DNA from: Sipunculus nudus
Taxonomy: Eukaryota > Annelida > Sipuncula > Golfingiida > Sipunculidae
Assembly (NCBI GenBank): GCA_026874595.1
Contig: CM049307.1
Span: forward strand, 61,098,370 to 61,162,369
Reading direction: 5' to 3'
DNA length: 64,000 nt
Positions 34,774 to 46,759 of the stretch are shown here, one piece after another; position 1 is the first letter of the stretch; every line of letters starts with the position of its first letter. The translations under genes and the position numbers were made by a program. The notes beneath the pieces were generated by a model that did not search any database, was not told the DNA's origin, and saw only the letters and a program-made list of their open reading frames with translations.

Positions 34774-34906
34774 TTAGAGGGAAGGGGCAAGAATAAGGCC
34801 CTAAAAAGGGGTTAGAATAAGAGGGAAGGGGCAAGAAAAAGGCCCTAAAAAGGGGTTACAATTAGAGGGAAGGGGCAAGAATAAGGCCCTGAAAAGGTGT
34901 TAGAAT
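34774..34906 (+). repeat. 44-bp tandem repeat, three copies
   Basis: GAGGGAAGGGGCAAGAATAA starts at 34777, 34821 and 34865, followed each time by a GGCCCTAAAAAGGGGTTA phrase. Confidence 0.9.
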
Positions 34907-34919
34907 GATCCTCTCAGAG

Positions 34920-35340
34920 CAAAATGTTGCAGTGTACCTGAGCCAAGCCATGTGTAGCAAAGCCACACCTTGTAGTGTACCAGAGCCTCAACTTGAAGTG
35001 TACCAAAGCCACACCTTTTAGTGTACCTAAGCCACACCTTACAGTTAACCAAAGCCATACCTTACCGAGTACCAAAGCGACACCTCTTAATGTACAAAAG
35101 CCACACCTTAGAGTACCAAAGAGTCACCTCTTTATGTGCAAAAGCCACACCTTACAGTATACAAAAGCCACACCCTATAATGTACTAAAGCCACACCCTA
35201 CAGTGTACCAAAGCCTCACCTTGTAATGTACCAAAGCCACACCTTGTAGTGTACCAAAGCCACACCTTGTAGTGTACCAAAAACCTCACCTTGTAATGTC
35301 AGAAACCACACTTTGCAGTGAACCACAACCACACCTTACA
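34920..35340 (+). repeat. Irregular array of 22-27-bp units (GTGTACCAAAGCCACACCTT)
   Basis: About 16 imperfect copies of a GTGTACCAAAGCCACACCTT unit with variable spacers lead directly into the regular 51-bp array. They look like the ancestral monomer from which the 51-bp dimer was built. Confidence 0.8.
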
Positions 35341-36268
35341 GTTTACCAAAGTCACACAGGTTCTTGTAGTGTACCAAAACCACACCTTACAGTTTACCAA
35401 AGTCACACAGGCTCCTGTAGTGTACCAAAACCACACCTTACAGTTTACCAAAGTCACACAGGCTCTTGTAGTGTACCAAAACCACACCTTGCAGTTTACC
35501 AAAGTCACACAGGCTCTTGTAGTGTACCAAAACCACACCTTACAGTTTACCAAAGTCACACAGGCTCTTGTAGTGTACCAAATCCACACCTTACAGTTTA
35601 CCAAAGTCACACAGGCTCCTGTAGTGTACCAAAACCACACCTTACTGTTTACCAAAGTCACACAGGCTCTTGTAGTGTACCAAAACCACACCTTACAGTT
35701 TACCAAAGTCACACAGGCTCTTGTAGTGTACCAAATCCACACCTTACAGTTTACCAAAGTCACACAGGCTCCTGTAGTGTACCAAAACCACACTTTACAG
35801 TTTACCAAAGTCACACAGGCTCTTGTAGTGTACCAAAACCACACCTTACAGTTTACCAAAGTCACACAGGCCCTTGTAGTGTACCAAAACCACACCTTAC
35901 AGTTTACCAAAGTCACACAGGCTCTTGTAGTGTACCAAAACCACACCTTACAGTTTACCAATGTCACACAGGCTCTTGTAGTGTACCAAATCCACACCTT
36001 ACAGTTTACCAAAGTCACACAGGCTCTTGTAGTGTACCAAAACCACACCTTACAGTTTACCAAAGTCACACAGGCTCCTGTAGTGTACCAAAACCACACC
36101 TTGCAGTTTACCAAAGTCACACAGGCTCTTGTAGTGTACCAAAACCACACCTTACAGTGTACCAAAGTCACACAGGCTCCTGTAGTGTACCAAAACCACA
36201 CCTTACAGTTTACCAAAGTCACACAGGCTCTTGTAGTGTACCAAAACCACACCTTACAGTGTACCACT
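35341..36268 (+). repeat. 51-bp tandem array, about 18 copies
   Basis: The TGTAGTGTACCAAA word recurs 18 times, from about 35365 to about 36240, at exact 51-base spacing. Each 51-mer is two diverged half-units: GTGTACCAAAACCACACCTTACA and GTTTACCAAAGTCACACAGG plus CTCTT. Because 51 is a multiple of three and the unit lacks stops, frames of over 300 codons stay open on both strands and in two plus frames. Changes between copies are a mix of silent and replacement types in the best plus frame (period GSCSVPKPHLTVYQSHT). No start context, signal peptide or family similarity supports a protein, so it is annotated as a minisatellite. Confidence 0.9.
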
Positions 36269-36269
36269 T

Positions 36270-37177
36270 CTGACTGTTATGCAATCCTATATCCTTTTAA
36301 GTTCTGTGAGTACACATCAGTTGATGGCAGCTTACATTTTCTTTATTAACTGTATTTATAAAGACTTGTATACCATGCTGTTATGGTTTTTAGGACTGCA
36401 AACATATTATTGTGTCCTGCCATCCTTATATTTCTAGTTAGATTTGAGAGGTTTTTCTCAAATACATGTCTTTTTTGTATATGCTTATATAATTTTTTAT
36501 GATAGATAACATGAAAACACAATCAATTTAATTGATTTTAAAGAAAAACAACCAATGAACATATAAATTGATTAATTAGCACAGCATTAATATCCTGATA
36601 AGTTTAGGAGCCAAGACATCGCTTATGAAACAGTATACATTCAGCACTAAAGCTGCAGTGACATGGGAAAGTCCTGGTTTAAATTCTCAAGCCCTCGCTG
36701 TAATGAACATCCTAATAAAGCAACATTTCCCTTTTTATGTTGATTATATTCTAGTCTTTGCTTCAGGGGTTAGAGAATTGGTTCATTAATGAAACATGCT
36801 TTTGAAGAAATGGTAATTGGGATGCAGTGTATTTAGCATAAACCCATTTTCAGGTCCCTGGGTGTTGGCAGTTAAGAGCAGCCTGGAGAGAGTCATTTAG
36901 CATTGAAGGTTACGTATGGGGTTACGTATGAATTCACATGTATTTCAGTTTGACATGCGATATGCATGTCATTTGCCATACAAGGTACATCATAAAGTTA
37001 TTGACAGATACCAAATTATCAGTAAACTTTAGGAATTGATCAGGTTGTGGGTACAGGTCCACACGTCTGTATACAGAGTGTCATTCTTAGGGTGTGGGAT
37101 TTCTATCAATTATTGTAGATCAATACTCTCATGTACCTTAAGTTGATGATATACCACCCTCACCTCCACTAATAATT
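36270..37177. other. Intergenic stretch upstream of the JNK exon
   Basis: No coding exon, element or tandem repeat recognised in about 0.9 kb. Confidence 0.4.
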
Positions 37178-37901
37178 GTATCCACCAAAGCAGAGTCTTG
37201 CAGATACTATATTTTCAGCTGGCCGCCGCTGGCTCCACAGCCTGCCTCGCTGCTGCCGCATATTTTTCTGGAGAACTCCTTGTTAACCACTGGACAGAAT
37301 TTTACGAAACCCAGAATTATGATCGGGGCATATGTGAGCTGCTGCGCCCTCATTTTGGGTTGATATTGCTAAAATGATGTGAACGCAATAACTCGAAGAG
37401 AATTTGATGTACAGTCACCAATTTTGCAGCCTTGATGTATCTAATCAAGGGCTAGGCCAGGTTGGAACAAGGTTGACCTTGATCTATTTTTCAAGGTCAC
37501 AGCAGAGATGATGCTAAAATGATGTTAACGCAATAACTTGAGAAGAATTTGAGGTACAGTCACCAAACTTGCACCATTTATGCACCTTGTGAAGCACGAG
37601 GTGGAGTTGGAATACAGATGACCTTGAAGCATTTTCCAAGGTCACAGCAGCAATAACACTAAAATGATGTTAACGCAATAACTCAAAAAGTATCTCGGCA
37701 GTGGTTTGACTGACCTGCCTGGAATTTAGCATGTGTATACATCTTAGATAGTTTTCTTGTTAAAATGACAGGTGCCGCAACCTACAGTCATGTTAATGTG
37801 GCAGACATCCAAGCTAATATCCAACAAATCTCACACAATTTCCCCTTACCACTAAATCCATGCTTCACTTCACCCGTACCACTCTGATTTAGGCAGATAC
37901 A
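37178..37901 (-). mobile_element. Helentron-like element, GTATCCGCC family, copy 2 (uninterrupted)
   Basis: The hairpin end is at 37178-37207 (GTATCCACCAAAG ... CTTGCAGATAC). The sub-terminal repeat GGCAGATACA at 37892-37901 is the other end. Reading the minus strand, its sequence follows copy 1 closely on both sides of the point where copy 1 carries a TIR transposon (TTGGATATTAG here). Inside is a separate tandem unit of 145 bases in three copies (CTAAAATGATGTTAACGCAA near 37368, 37513 and 37658), each with GACCTTG and CAAGGTCA words. Confidence 0.6.
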
Positions 37902-38640
37902 CGCTTGTCGACTACCTGTATTCTAGTTGTTGTTGTCCTTATGTAGAGCTGTGAGCTTAAGGTTACCCTGGCCTGCTCAATGTCACTGAAGGTATTTATT
38001 TTCAAAATATAAAATATAGAATGATAATATGTGCAATTAAGATAAAGAATAATTGTTCACATTAATTCAGTATTTGTATTTGATTATGAATCTAAATATT
38101 TATTCCTAAAGTCATATCTTACACTATGGCTCTACATGTTATTCCACACCATCTGTGCCAATTTATGACATAATATTATCAGATTTAACAGAATACTGAA
38201 GTCTCCAGTATCACCCAGATCAAGATGGAGTCATAAAAACCCTGCCATCTATCAGATGGTTAAAATGAAGTTAACTGGCATATTGAACTAGCTGTGGATA
38301 AAACTAACAACCTTGAAGCTGAGTTTGTAAGACAACCTGTAGAGAGCAGCATTAAACATGATAATCCGTGATCTATATAGACAGCCCTTCCTGCCTGTGC
38401 TAGGAGCTGTCCTGTTTTTCAGGTCCGTGTCAGGTAATTATTCAGTGCACAATGACAAAGTGCCCAAAAGAAACATTTTGAGTAAAACATAGTAATGGCT
38501 TTTCATAATTGCTGCTTATTAAAGGTTGTAGGTTAAGTTTTAGTATTTCTGGAGTCTTCAGCCTTTGTATTACAGAGGCAGTTGCTGCAGGCATTAGCGT
38601 TATTATATTTATATTCAAGCTGTCTTTGTTTTCATTTCAG
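37902..38640. other. Region directly upstream of the JNK exon
   Basis: Ends in a strong acceptor (GTTTTCATTTCAG at 38628-38640). Nothing else recognised, so the upstream non-coding exon and promoter of the JNK gene remain unlocated. Confidence 0.4.
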
Positions 38641-38865
<225 letters not shown>

Positions 38866-39074
38866 TGAGTACTGAATTAAAATAAGAGAGAAATTGTAAT
38901 TTTATTGAGGTGAGTGCTGGATTAAATTTAATGAGACATTGTAATTTTATTTTGGTGAGTACTGAATAAAACTGAGTGAGAAATTGTAATTGTTGTGAGT
39001 AACATTTCCTCAGAAATCAGGGGTAAAATTTCATAAAATCTAGCTGATCCAACCAACTGAGGATATGGTATGGT

Positions 39075-39375
39075 GTTTTTTAGCTGGCATGAATCAACTG
39101 TCAAACTCTTTTCTTACCAGATAACATCATCTAAATCTTTGCTGCAAGTTATGCATTTTCCATGGGAAACACCTTTTTGCAAATCTATGGTTTGTCTGCC
39201 TTGTCATCAGACATTTAAAGTGTTTGGATTATTTTGGCGGGCCTGCACATGTTATAACATGTTGGTATAAACAAATCAAACAGGCTGTGCAACTAAATCA
39301 GCGTTTTATGGGTCAATGGTTTATCTTTATTTTTAATAGACATCAGATATCTGATCAGAATAGGCTCCTTTAACA
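39075..39375 (+). repeat. Dispersed repeat C, copy 1
   Basis: Shares TTGGATTATTTTGGC, a TTATAA-ACA-TAGGTATAAACAAA-type phrase, AACAGGCTGTG, GGTTTATCTTTA and GACATCAGATATCTGA with 63560-63815, in the same order. Contains the palindrome TCAGATATCTGA. Confidence 0.6.
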
Positions 39376-40419
39376 AAAAAGTTGGTGTAAACAAATTTTA
39401 AGGATGTCCAGTGATGGCAATGGGAACATCAACAAACATTGAATCCATACAAGGAAGTAACCCATGCTTGTACAGTGGTAGTTTATTGCTACTCTCTTCT
39501 GGTCTGACACTATGTTCACCTTTGGTGCATTTTACAGAAAATGTTATAGAAAAACAGTATGTACATGGATGGTGGAACAGAGTGTTATCTCACTAATATC
39601 TAAATCAAATCACTATTGTCTTTAAATTTCTTTTTTCTCATCTTTAACATGCTTTCAATTGTTCATGGTTAAAGCCAATATTGTATTTGATGGAGTGATG
39701 CAGTCATTACAGACAGAACTTTCTGATGGAGTTTCATCATCTATTGCTCACTTCACAGTACAGGTGTTTAATTGTCTGACTTTGTGTTGGACATTTGAAC
39801 AGTATGACAGGCCATTCTTTTATACAGGAGCTGAGCCAGATCTTGGCAGAGCTAGTTTTATCTGCTGCAGGTATTCTGATCCTTAAGCCTGTCACAGACA
39901 GTTTCATGAGGCATCAGGTAGCACAATACCAGCCGCTGACAGCACAGCCAATTCACTGTATGTTGGAGTATACTGCATGGGCTGTATGTACAGTCTCAGA
40001 GGATATTGGTTGGCATATATTTTAATATCACTGTAAAAAAAACATGGGCAGTTTTCATGAAAAGAATATTTGAAATTTATCTCATCTATGGGATCATGTC
40101 ATGCTTGAGCATTTAATGTGCTACCAAATATTTGTGTCACTGAAGTTATGATTTACATTAAGGAAAGGCATGATATGTCATTATATAAGTATGACAAATA
40201 TCAGTATACCAAGTTGACTAATATGATCATTGATAGCCTTGAAAAGTAACAGTTGTGTTAATTTATAGATCTGATCAATAAGAATTAATTGGATGATTGA
40301 TTTCTCTGACAAGAAGCAGTATGAAAAATAAGGTACAGGCACAATCTCAATTGACCTATCCACCACAGCCCAAATGCTCCGCCCTTTTAACTTATTATTA
40401 TAATGAGCCCCCAAAAGGC
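39376..40419. other. Intronic stretch without recognised elements
   Basis: Several open frames of 60-80 codons occur here, but none shows a protein family or matching splice sites. Confidence 0.35.
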
Positions 40420-40975
40420 TCCTTCACATATTGACTTCCATGCCCATGGTAGCGATAGCCGCTTATAACATAATAATGACGTTACAAAGGGCGATGGGGC
40501 ATGACGTCGTATTGACTGACGTCATCAACTGGTATCACCTGACCATTGATTACTATATCGCAGTCATATATGAACTGTGTTGCAATATATATTGGATTAT
40601 TTGTCTCATACAAATTATGTGGCAGGTAAGACATTATTATTCACTCGGTAGTCGGAGGAATGGCTCCCGCAACCTATAGCCTAGAAACTTTTTATACTGT
40701 CTCCTTCATATAATAAAATATCCCGAAAAACATGCCGACATGGGTACTGATAGTATTTACAGACTACACATGTTCTGTTTGACAGAGCTCTGTCAAATTA
40801 TGCAAAATTTTGTTTTTGTCAGATGATTGATCCCATGCTTATGTTTATTCATTGAATGATTATGTGATTAAGGTCTCATAGAGTTCATGGATAGGTCAAT
40901 TAACTGGTTATAAGCAACAAATCAAGTTACAGATTATTCTTAAATTTTATGGCCTGAAAAACATTGCTTCATAGA
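40420..40975 (+). repeat. Dispersed repeat A, copy 2
   Basis: Ordered matches to 5780-6345, including TATTGGATTATTTGTCTCATA, CAAATTATGCAAAATTTTG, TATGTTTATTCATTGAATGA and TTAAGGTCTCATAGAGTTCATGG. This copy contains a full TGACGTCA at 40517-40524 that is not preserved in copy 1. Confidence 0.65.
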
Positions 40976-42754
40976 TTTATGATACTGTAAGTTATTTCAT
41001 GGGAAATCATGTGCACCTGAATCTTACAAAACTGAGATTTCTCTAGAATGGTTAAATGGATTGTCCTGAAATTTGTCAAGACCTTGGATAGTTTTATTTT
41101 GTACATATTGAAGACTAAAAGACATTGAAGACAAACCTTTCTCCAGTTTGTGTATTGTACCAAAAAGTTCAACTAAAATAATATCAGTTATACATCTAAT
41201 AAAAGTTTGAAGAATTCTTCAAAATTTTGCTTACAAGTACATCTGAAAGGTAAGATTGCTAGTTAACTGCTTTATCAGTTTTTCCAAATAATAAGTTTAA
41301 TCGGAATATTTGTGTGTAAGTATATAAGTATTGTGGGATAGAAAGTTTCAGGAGCAAACACAGGCCTGAAATAATTTACTTATTAGGCCTGCCAGCCTTA
41401 ATATATGCAGTCAGTTTAGATTCATACAATTGAACATTGTAACCAAAGAACGCCAATGCATTATATATATTTGATTTAATACTTAATTCAGACTGTGCCT
41501 GTGAAAGATCCTGGTACCACTGCTGTGTGAAAAGGACTGCAGTCCTTCTAAAGAGGAGTGACTCATGGTAGCGCAGAATCTTTTGCATAATTAATAGGCT
41601 GTGATACACTGATGTATGGAGGGTGGTGTTCATTTACTGTGTATTTAGATTGTTCTATGCCAAACACAAGTGCAGTTTAATGTCTATTGGCCTCTGTGGA
41701 AATCCATTTGTGATTAAGGTGCTATGTTAACATGCTTTTTAAAACACCCGCAAGACTGAGTGGTGCCTGTATATCACAAAATGTCACCTGCCTTCCGCTG
41801 GGGACAGCACCAATTTAGCATTTAATCCCAGACATTACCTTGTTATGGAAGTGTGTAGAACAGGATTTGCTACATATGTACACTTTTTATATCTGAATGA
41901 AACAGTATCAACTAGGAGAGAAGACTATGGTGTGTAAAGCCAATCAATGTGGCAACTGTTCACCAACTTAGATTTTAGCTTCTTGTAGTGACATATTGTT
42001 TAGACGGCAATCTAGGGGTAGACATTTTAGAACTTGTCATATCTATAGATCTTCTATTTCCTGGTGTACATAGCTTGTTACACATGTCCAAGAACCAGTC
42101 CAGAATGTGGCCTTCCTGGCATGGCCTGGTTCTAGGACTATCAGTTCCTGAAGGTCACCTTAACTGGCTTGCTTGTTCTGTAGGAGGCTCTGTTCTTCAC
42201 ATACTTTAAATAATCCATTTTGTATGTTCAGCCCTAAAGATCTATTTGTGTTTTTGTGAGAGTTTCTTTGTGCTTTGTTTTATATGCACAACTGGTGTTA
42301 GTAGATCATTGTAGGAAGCCTGGAGCTACATAGACCCAAGTGACTGATCATGCATTGCTGAGTTACCTTTTTTTCATGATGTTTAAGAATCAGGTTAGGT
42401 TAAATCAGGCTTATATATAACAGGGCCTGATCAACTATTTATTCATACAGTGCAGAAAGGCAACACCATGATGCTCTCTGTGAATTTTAAATGCTTGTTT
42501 TCCTGTGATCTTTAAATAAGTATTCCCATGTTTTGCATATATTCAGATCCAAAATACTTTACTATGTAGATTATTATGTAGAGCTTTAATGTATTCTTTA
42601 CATAAGATAAAGCCTTTAAAGGTTATAATATTGGCAAAATTATTTGTACAAAAAAAACCCAGTAAAGTTGGGGGTTTATAGTCTGATATTACTGATAAAG
42701 TCAGTCTCATCCGATTTTATACTTTGCCTTCCTGGTGTTTAGGGCCTGTTCATT
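40976..42754. other. Intronic stretch without recognised elements
   Basis: About 1.8 kb of AT-rich intron sequence. No element, tandem array or exon was identified. Confidence 0.35.
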
Positions 42755-42988
42755 CTTGTAGCTTCCCTGGGGAGCATACAACCCAAGCAGCTGTAATAAG
42801 CACTAGAGGGTTATTTGTTCTGCATTCACCTGCCATCCATGACCAGTACCCATTCCTGGGTGAAGAGAGCATGTCCTTTGGGTAAAGGACATGGCCAGGA
42901 ATTTGAGTACATCCAGCATTCAGAACGGGACACGAACCCACAACCTTACAAGTCCAGCACCCTGTCTATTACAGCACCGGGCTCCACT
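42755..42988 (-). mobile_element. tRNA-derived SINE, family 1, copy 1
   Basis: On the minus strand a head of GGAGCCCGGTGCTGTAATAG and AGGGTGCTGGACTTGTAAGG leads to a good B box (GTGGGTTCGTGTCCCG). The body contains CCATGTCCTTTACCCAAAGG and TTCACCCAGGAATGGGTACT. A- and B-box-like words in tRNA spacing indicate a Pol III SINE. The body matches the plus-strand element at 53611. Confidence 0.75.
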
Positions 42989-43139
42989 AGTTGTGCTTAA
43001 GTCATAATTCTAGTGATAAGTGCAAACTATCCTATCCCCAGGAAATTTTATGTGTATTAATTTGTTGCTGAAGTCCATGTTTTTGCCTTGATCAGTGACA
43101 CCAAATTTTACAAAAAGATGAAAAATAGAAATTTTTTAA

Positions 43140-44340
43140 TGAAAAATGCACATGTATGGACTTTTCTTTGCAGTGCCTGCAGATACTGGCCTGATTTTTG
43201 GTGTGTGGGCAGATAATGACCAGTTACAGATCGAGATCACGTTTCATCATGGTTGACCTACTTTTGACTGTTTGACAGCCCCCTAACATTGAAAATTTCA
43301 TGAAAAATATAAATTTTTGTGACAAGTGCACATGTAAGAACTTACAGAGGCTGATGGGCTATTGTCGTCACCTAAGCTGTCCGTCCGTCAGTTCGTCTGT
43401 CCGGCTTCCCTCCGTCTGGTGTCCGTTAACTTTTACCTTGTGAGCAGGATATTTCTTAAAGGATTTGCCATAGGAATTTTTATTTCTTCAGTGAAGATGT
43501 CAACAAAATCTTGGTCAAGTTTGAAGATGGGTGACCTTGACCTATTTTTCTTTGTTTAAGTGCTGATTATAGAAAAACACTTAGAAGCTTATATGTCAGG
43601 AATCAAGACTTACTATGGTCATTGGGACTGATGGTCTGTATGTGCTGCACAATTTTAGTGGCGCCACCTACAATTTCTGATTTGTTAATGAATTTTTATC
43701 GGATATTTCAATTTTGGCCTTTCATGCAGGATATCTCCAAAGGTATTCAACACAGGAACTTCATTTCTTCAGTGCTATTGCATATTTACAAAATCTTGGT
43801 CAAGTTCAAAGATGAGTGATCTTGACCTACTTTTCAAGGTCATAGAGCTTAGAATAGAAAAAAAACTTAGGAGCTTATTTCTCAGAAAGCATTTGGTGGA
43901 TTGTTATGAAACATGGTACATACCTCTCCAATTTAAATTTATAACTGATTATCAGCTTTTGCTAATATTCTAGTTTCGCAGTGCAATGCTTACAGATACT
44001 GGCCTATTTTTGGTCTATTGGCACATAATGACCACTTACAAATCAAGTTCACGCTTCGTCCCAGTTGACCTATTTTTGACCATATGACAGATCCTGAACA
44101 TAGAAAATTTCATGAAAAAATAGAAATTTTTATGAAAAATGCACATGTGTGGACTTTTTCTCTCAATGCCTGCAGATACTGGCCTGATTTTTGGTATGTT
44201 GCTTGATAATGACCCGTTACAGATCGAGTTTGCATTTTGTCCTGGTTCATCTACTTTTGACCATATGACAGCTCCTGAACTTAAAAAAAAATTAACAAAT
44301 ATTTCTAATTTGCTCCAGGAGGGGGCATTCATGTCGTTTC
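43140..44340. repeat. Compound repeat block with GACCTTGACCT units
   Basis: One unit (GCCTGCAGATACTGGCCTGA ... TAATGACCxxTTACAGATC ... TTTGACCATATGACAG) occurs near 43180, 43980 and 44165. A second unit (TTCTTCAGTG ... AAATCTTGGTCAAGTT ... TGACCTTGACCTA) occurs near 43507 and 43792, about 285 bases apart. A phrase of GTCCGTCCGTCAGTTCGTCT near 43378 is the minus-strand form of the CAGACGGAC word that precedes hairpins elsewhere. Probably a minus-oriented member of the tandem-bodied element class, with ends not resolved. Confidence 0.6.
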
Positions 44341-45039
44341 AACACATCTAGTACTAAACTCTAGTGAAATGCAGTAGATCAACCAGTCATTGAGTGCTGT
44401 AAGGAACAGCCCAGTATGGACAATGCATAATGGGACCTACAAGAAATAAATTTGTGAGGTTTTAGCTCTTTTAGTTCATGAGGGAATAGTAATATACATT
44501 GTAAATTAATTTTGAACAAAATTGTAAAGTTTCCATTTGTTCCTTGATAGAGTTTTAAATTTTATCATAATGTCTTTGTTGTTGTATCTTTTGTTGTGTT
44601 TGTAGATGCACTTCGTCAGATGAAAATGAGACTCAGAACCAATACATTTCTGGATCCATTGCAGTTATGAGATTTTATCATTGATTATTAATTAATTGAA
44701 AATTTGCCAAAAGAGCTATGGTCTTTAATCATTCGAACAGCAATTAAGGGTACTTTTATCCTGTTAAGCAAACAGTACTGTCATCTGTTGCTTTCACCAT
44801 CCTTATGTGAATAGTTGGTTGCGTTTGTGAATGAGATTGTGTTTCCCATTTGTCTTGAATCAGGAACAGAACCCTGGAAAAAATGACACATTTCTTTTTT
44901 ACACAATGAGCAGTGAACCAGGATACATGAGGAGAAACGCAACATGTGTTCATGATTAGCTGCAGGGAACTATTAAGATACTGTTCTCCGACACTGACAC
45001 TTTAGAAAGGCCAGACCTGCCTGGCATTATGAAACTATA

Positions 45040-45260
45040 TAACCTCCTGAATACACTCCTCACACAGCGGTTATACACTGCAATCGTTCAAGATCTCCTA
45101 TGTTTTAACCACTGCTTTGTATTGTAAGATTCTCAAGTTCTCACCACCAGGGCTTGCACAGGGCAAACAATTGTAATCAGACTAATGAGAGAGTTGTATT
45201 GCATTGTGTATTCAGCTCCAAGTTTCAAACCTGCGATATCCAGCTTTTGTTGGTCTAATT
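45040..45260 (+). repeat. Dispersed repeat B, copy 2
   Basis: Matches 6690-6960 in order: TTATACACTGCAATC, AGATCTCCTATGTTTTAAC, CACCACCAGGGCTTGCACA, GTAATCAGACTAATGAGAG and TTGTTGGTCTAATTCTTGG. Confidence 0.65.
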
Positions 45261-45954
45261 CTTGGTCCTTTGCCAGTCCTGGTGTCGGTACCCCAAAAAA
45301 CTTGATAAACGAAGCAGCGGTTAAAATCGAGGAGATCTGGAACACTGCAATGTATAACCACTGCATTACATGAGGAGAGTATCTCCTGCATGACACTGAC
45401 AGAGGTTCCTATATTGGTTTTTCTTTTTTAAAGGATCTGATTTTGATGTACTATATCATGAACTCTTTCTACATTGATTTGAATGCTGTTTATTTAATAA
45501 TTACACTGTATACCTCATTACCTGATGGGTAATGCATGACACATTTGCAAGTGTGTATCATTATCACAGGTATGGTTTTTTTTTTTGCAGTGTCTGTGTT
45601 TGCAAGGATGTGACTGGCATGAACTGAAATTGATTAATAAATATAAAGAAAAATGTGGGTGAGGTACAGGGGTGCATTGATAATTAGACAGATGAATTGG
45701 GTGGTGTCACATTTTAAGATTATCCGTGATCCCAAATTGATTTAATCTGAGGCACATCATCGTTACCATATCCAAATTAAGACATGATTCACTGGAACAG
45801 CATTCCTGAAGCTTGCAAAGATAATTGACGGAAAAATCAATAAATGTTGGTTACATGAGGTAGTCAGTCCTATTTATAGCACTGCACCAAGTGGCAGTAC
45901 TTGGCAGAGGGGCTTTCTTTTGGGCGCAGACTTATATGGTCACTTAATTAGGTG

Positions 45955-46075
45955 TCAGGCATCAGTAGCTGTTGAAGGTGCTAGGTGTTGCTGAACATAC
46001 ACCAGGTACTTGGAGGTACCAGTAGGTGTTCTATTGTGCCAGTAGGTGTTTTGACCATTTTGGTACCACATTGGT
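45955..46075 (+). repeat. Degenerate CCAGTAGGTGTT repeats
   Basis: Several AGTAGGTGTT and GAAGGTGC words occur at uneven spacing, related to the minisatellite at 46384. Confidence 0.45.
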
Positions 46076-46383
46076 TAGGTGTCATATATTAGATTATCAG
46101 GATGTCTGATATCAGTTGGTTCAGAAAGTATCAATTTGTAAGCCTAGGGTTGTGCCGGTATCGGTTCACCATTCTGTGGGGGTTTAAAGTACCATGCTGT
46201 GGGGTAGTCAGTTGTTGCTGAAGAAGGGCTTAATATATTAAATTTTCCACTGAGCATTCCTGTATGACAGGGTGAGGTATTCTTGCCTGTCCATATAAAA
46301 AGCTGAGCATCCAAAATGAGATTTACCAAACTTTCATTGGCTACATGGAAAGTATTTTAGAATGTGTAAGATTGAAAAAGCAT

Positions 46384-46606
46384 ATAGGTTTTGAAGGTGC
46401 CAGCTGTCAGTAGGTGTTTTGGGTACATGTAGCCAGTAGGTATTGAAGGTGCCCATAGCCAGTTGGTGTTGAAGGTGCTAACAGCCAGTTGGCCTTTAAG
46501 GTACCAGCAGCCAGTGTATATTAAAGGTTTCAGCAGCCAGCAGGCATTGAAGGTGCCCTTAGCCAGATGGCATTTTAGGTACCAATAACCAGTAGGTGTT
46601 GAAGGC
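46384..46606 (+). repeat. Minisatellite of about 30-33-bp units, about seven copies
   Basis: The unit is roughly AGCCAGTAGGTGTTGAAGGT followed by GCCAATA-like bases. Copies differ by several substitutions each, so it is old. Confidence 0.75.
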
Positions 46607-46759
46607 CAAAGTAGCTTGTAAGTGTTCACCTGGGTATCATGAACAGGGAGTGGGGCTATTTCGAGGCCTATAACCTCTAAGGCTTTAGGGCACTTCCATA
46701 TTTGGAGAAAATGCCGTGTCAGTGTCTGTAACTTTGAGGGTCCTGTTGGTTTCATAATG

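Noticed and set aside
35341..36268. CRISPR-like regular array
   Set aside because: Units are contiguous and near-identical, with no variable spacers, in an animal genome.
35272..36349. Open frames of more than 320 codons on both strands
   Set aside because: They exist because a 51-bp unit without stops is repeated 18 times. Both strands and two plus frames are open equally, and there is no supporting start, splice or family signal.
42954..42988. tRNA gene on the minus strand
   Set aside because: A- and B-box words are present, but the cloverleaf is not convincing and the sequence continues into a SINE body shared with 53611.
46357..46755. 132-codon minus-strand frame
   Set aside because: Translation of a 30-33-bp minisatellite (repeating Tyr/Trp/Leu words), not a protein family.
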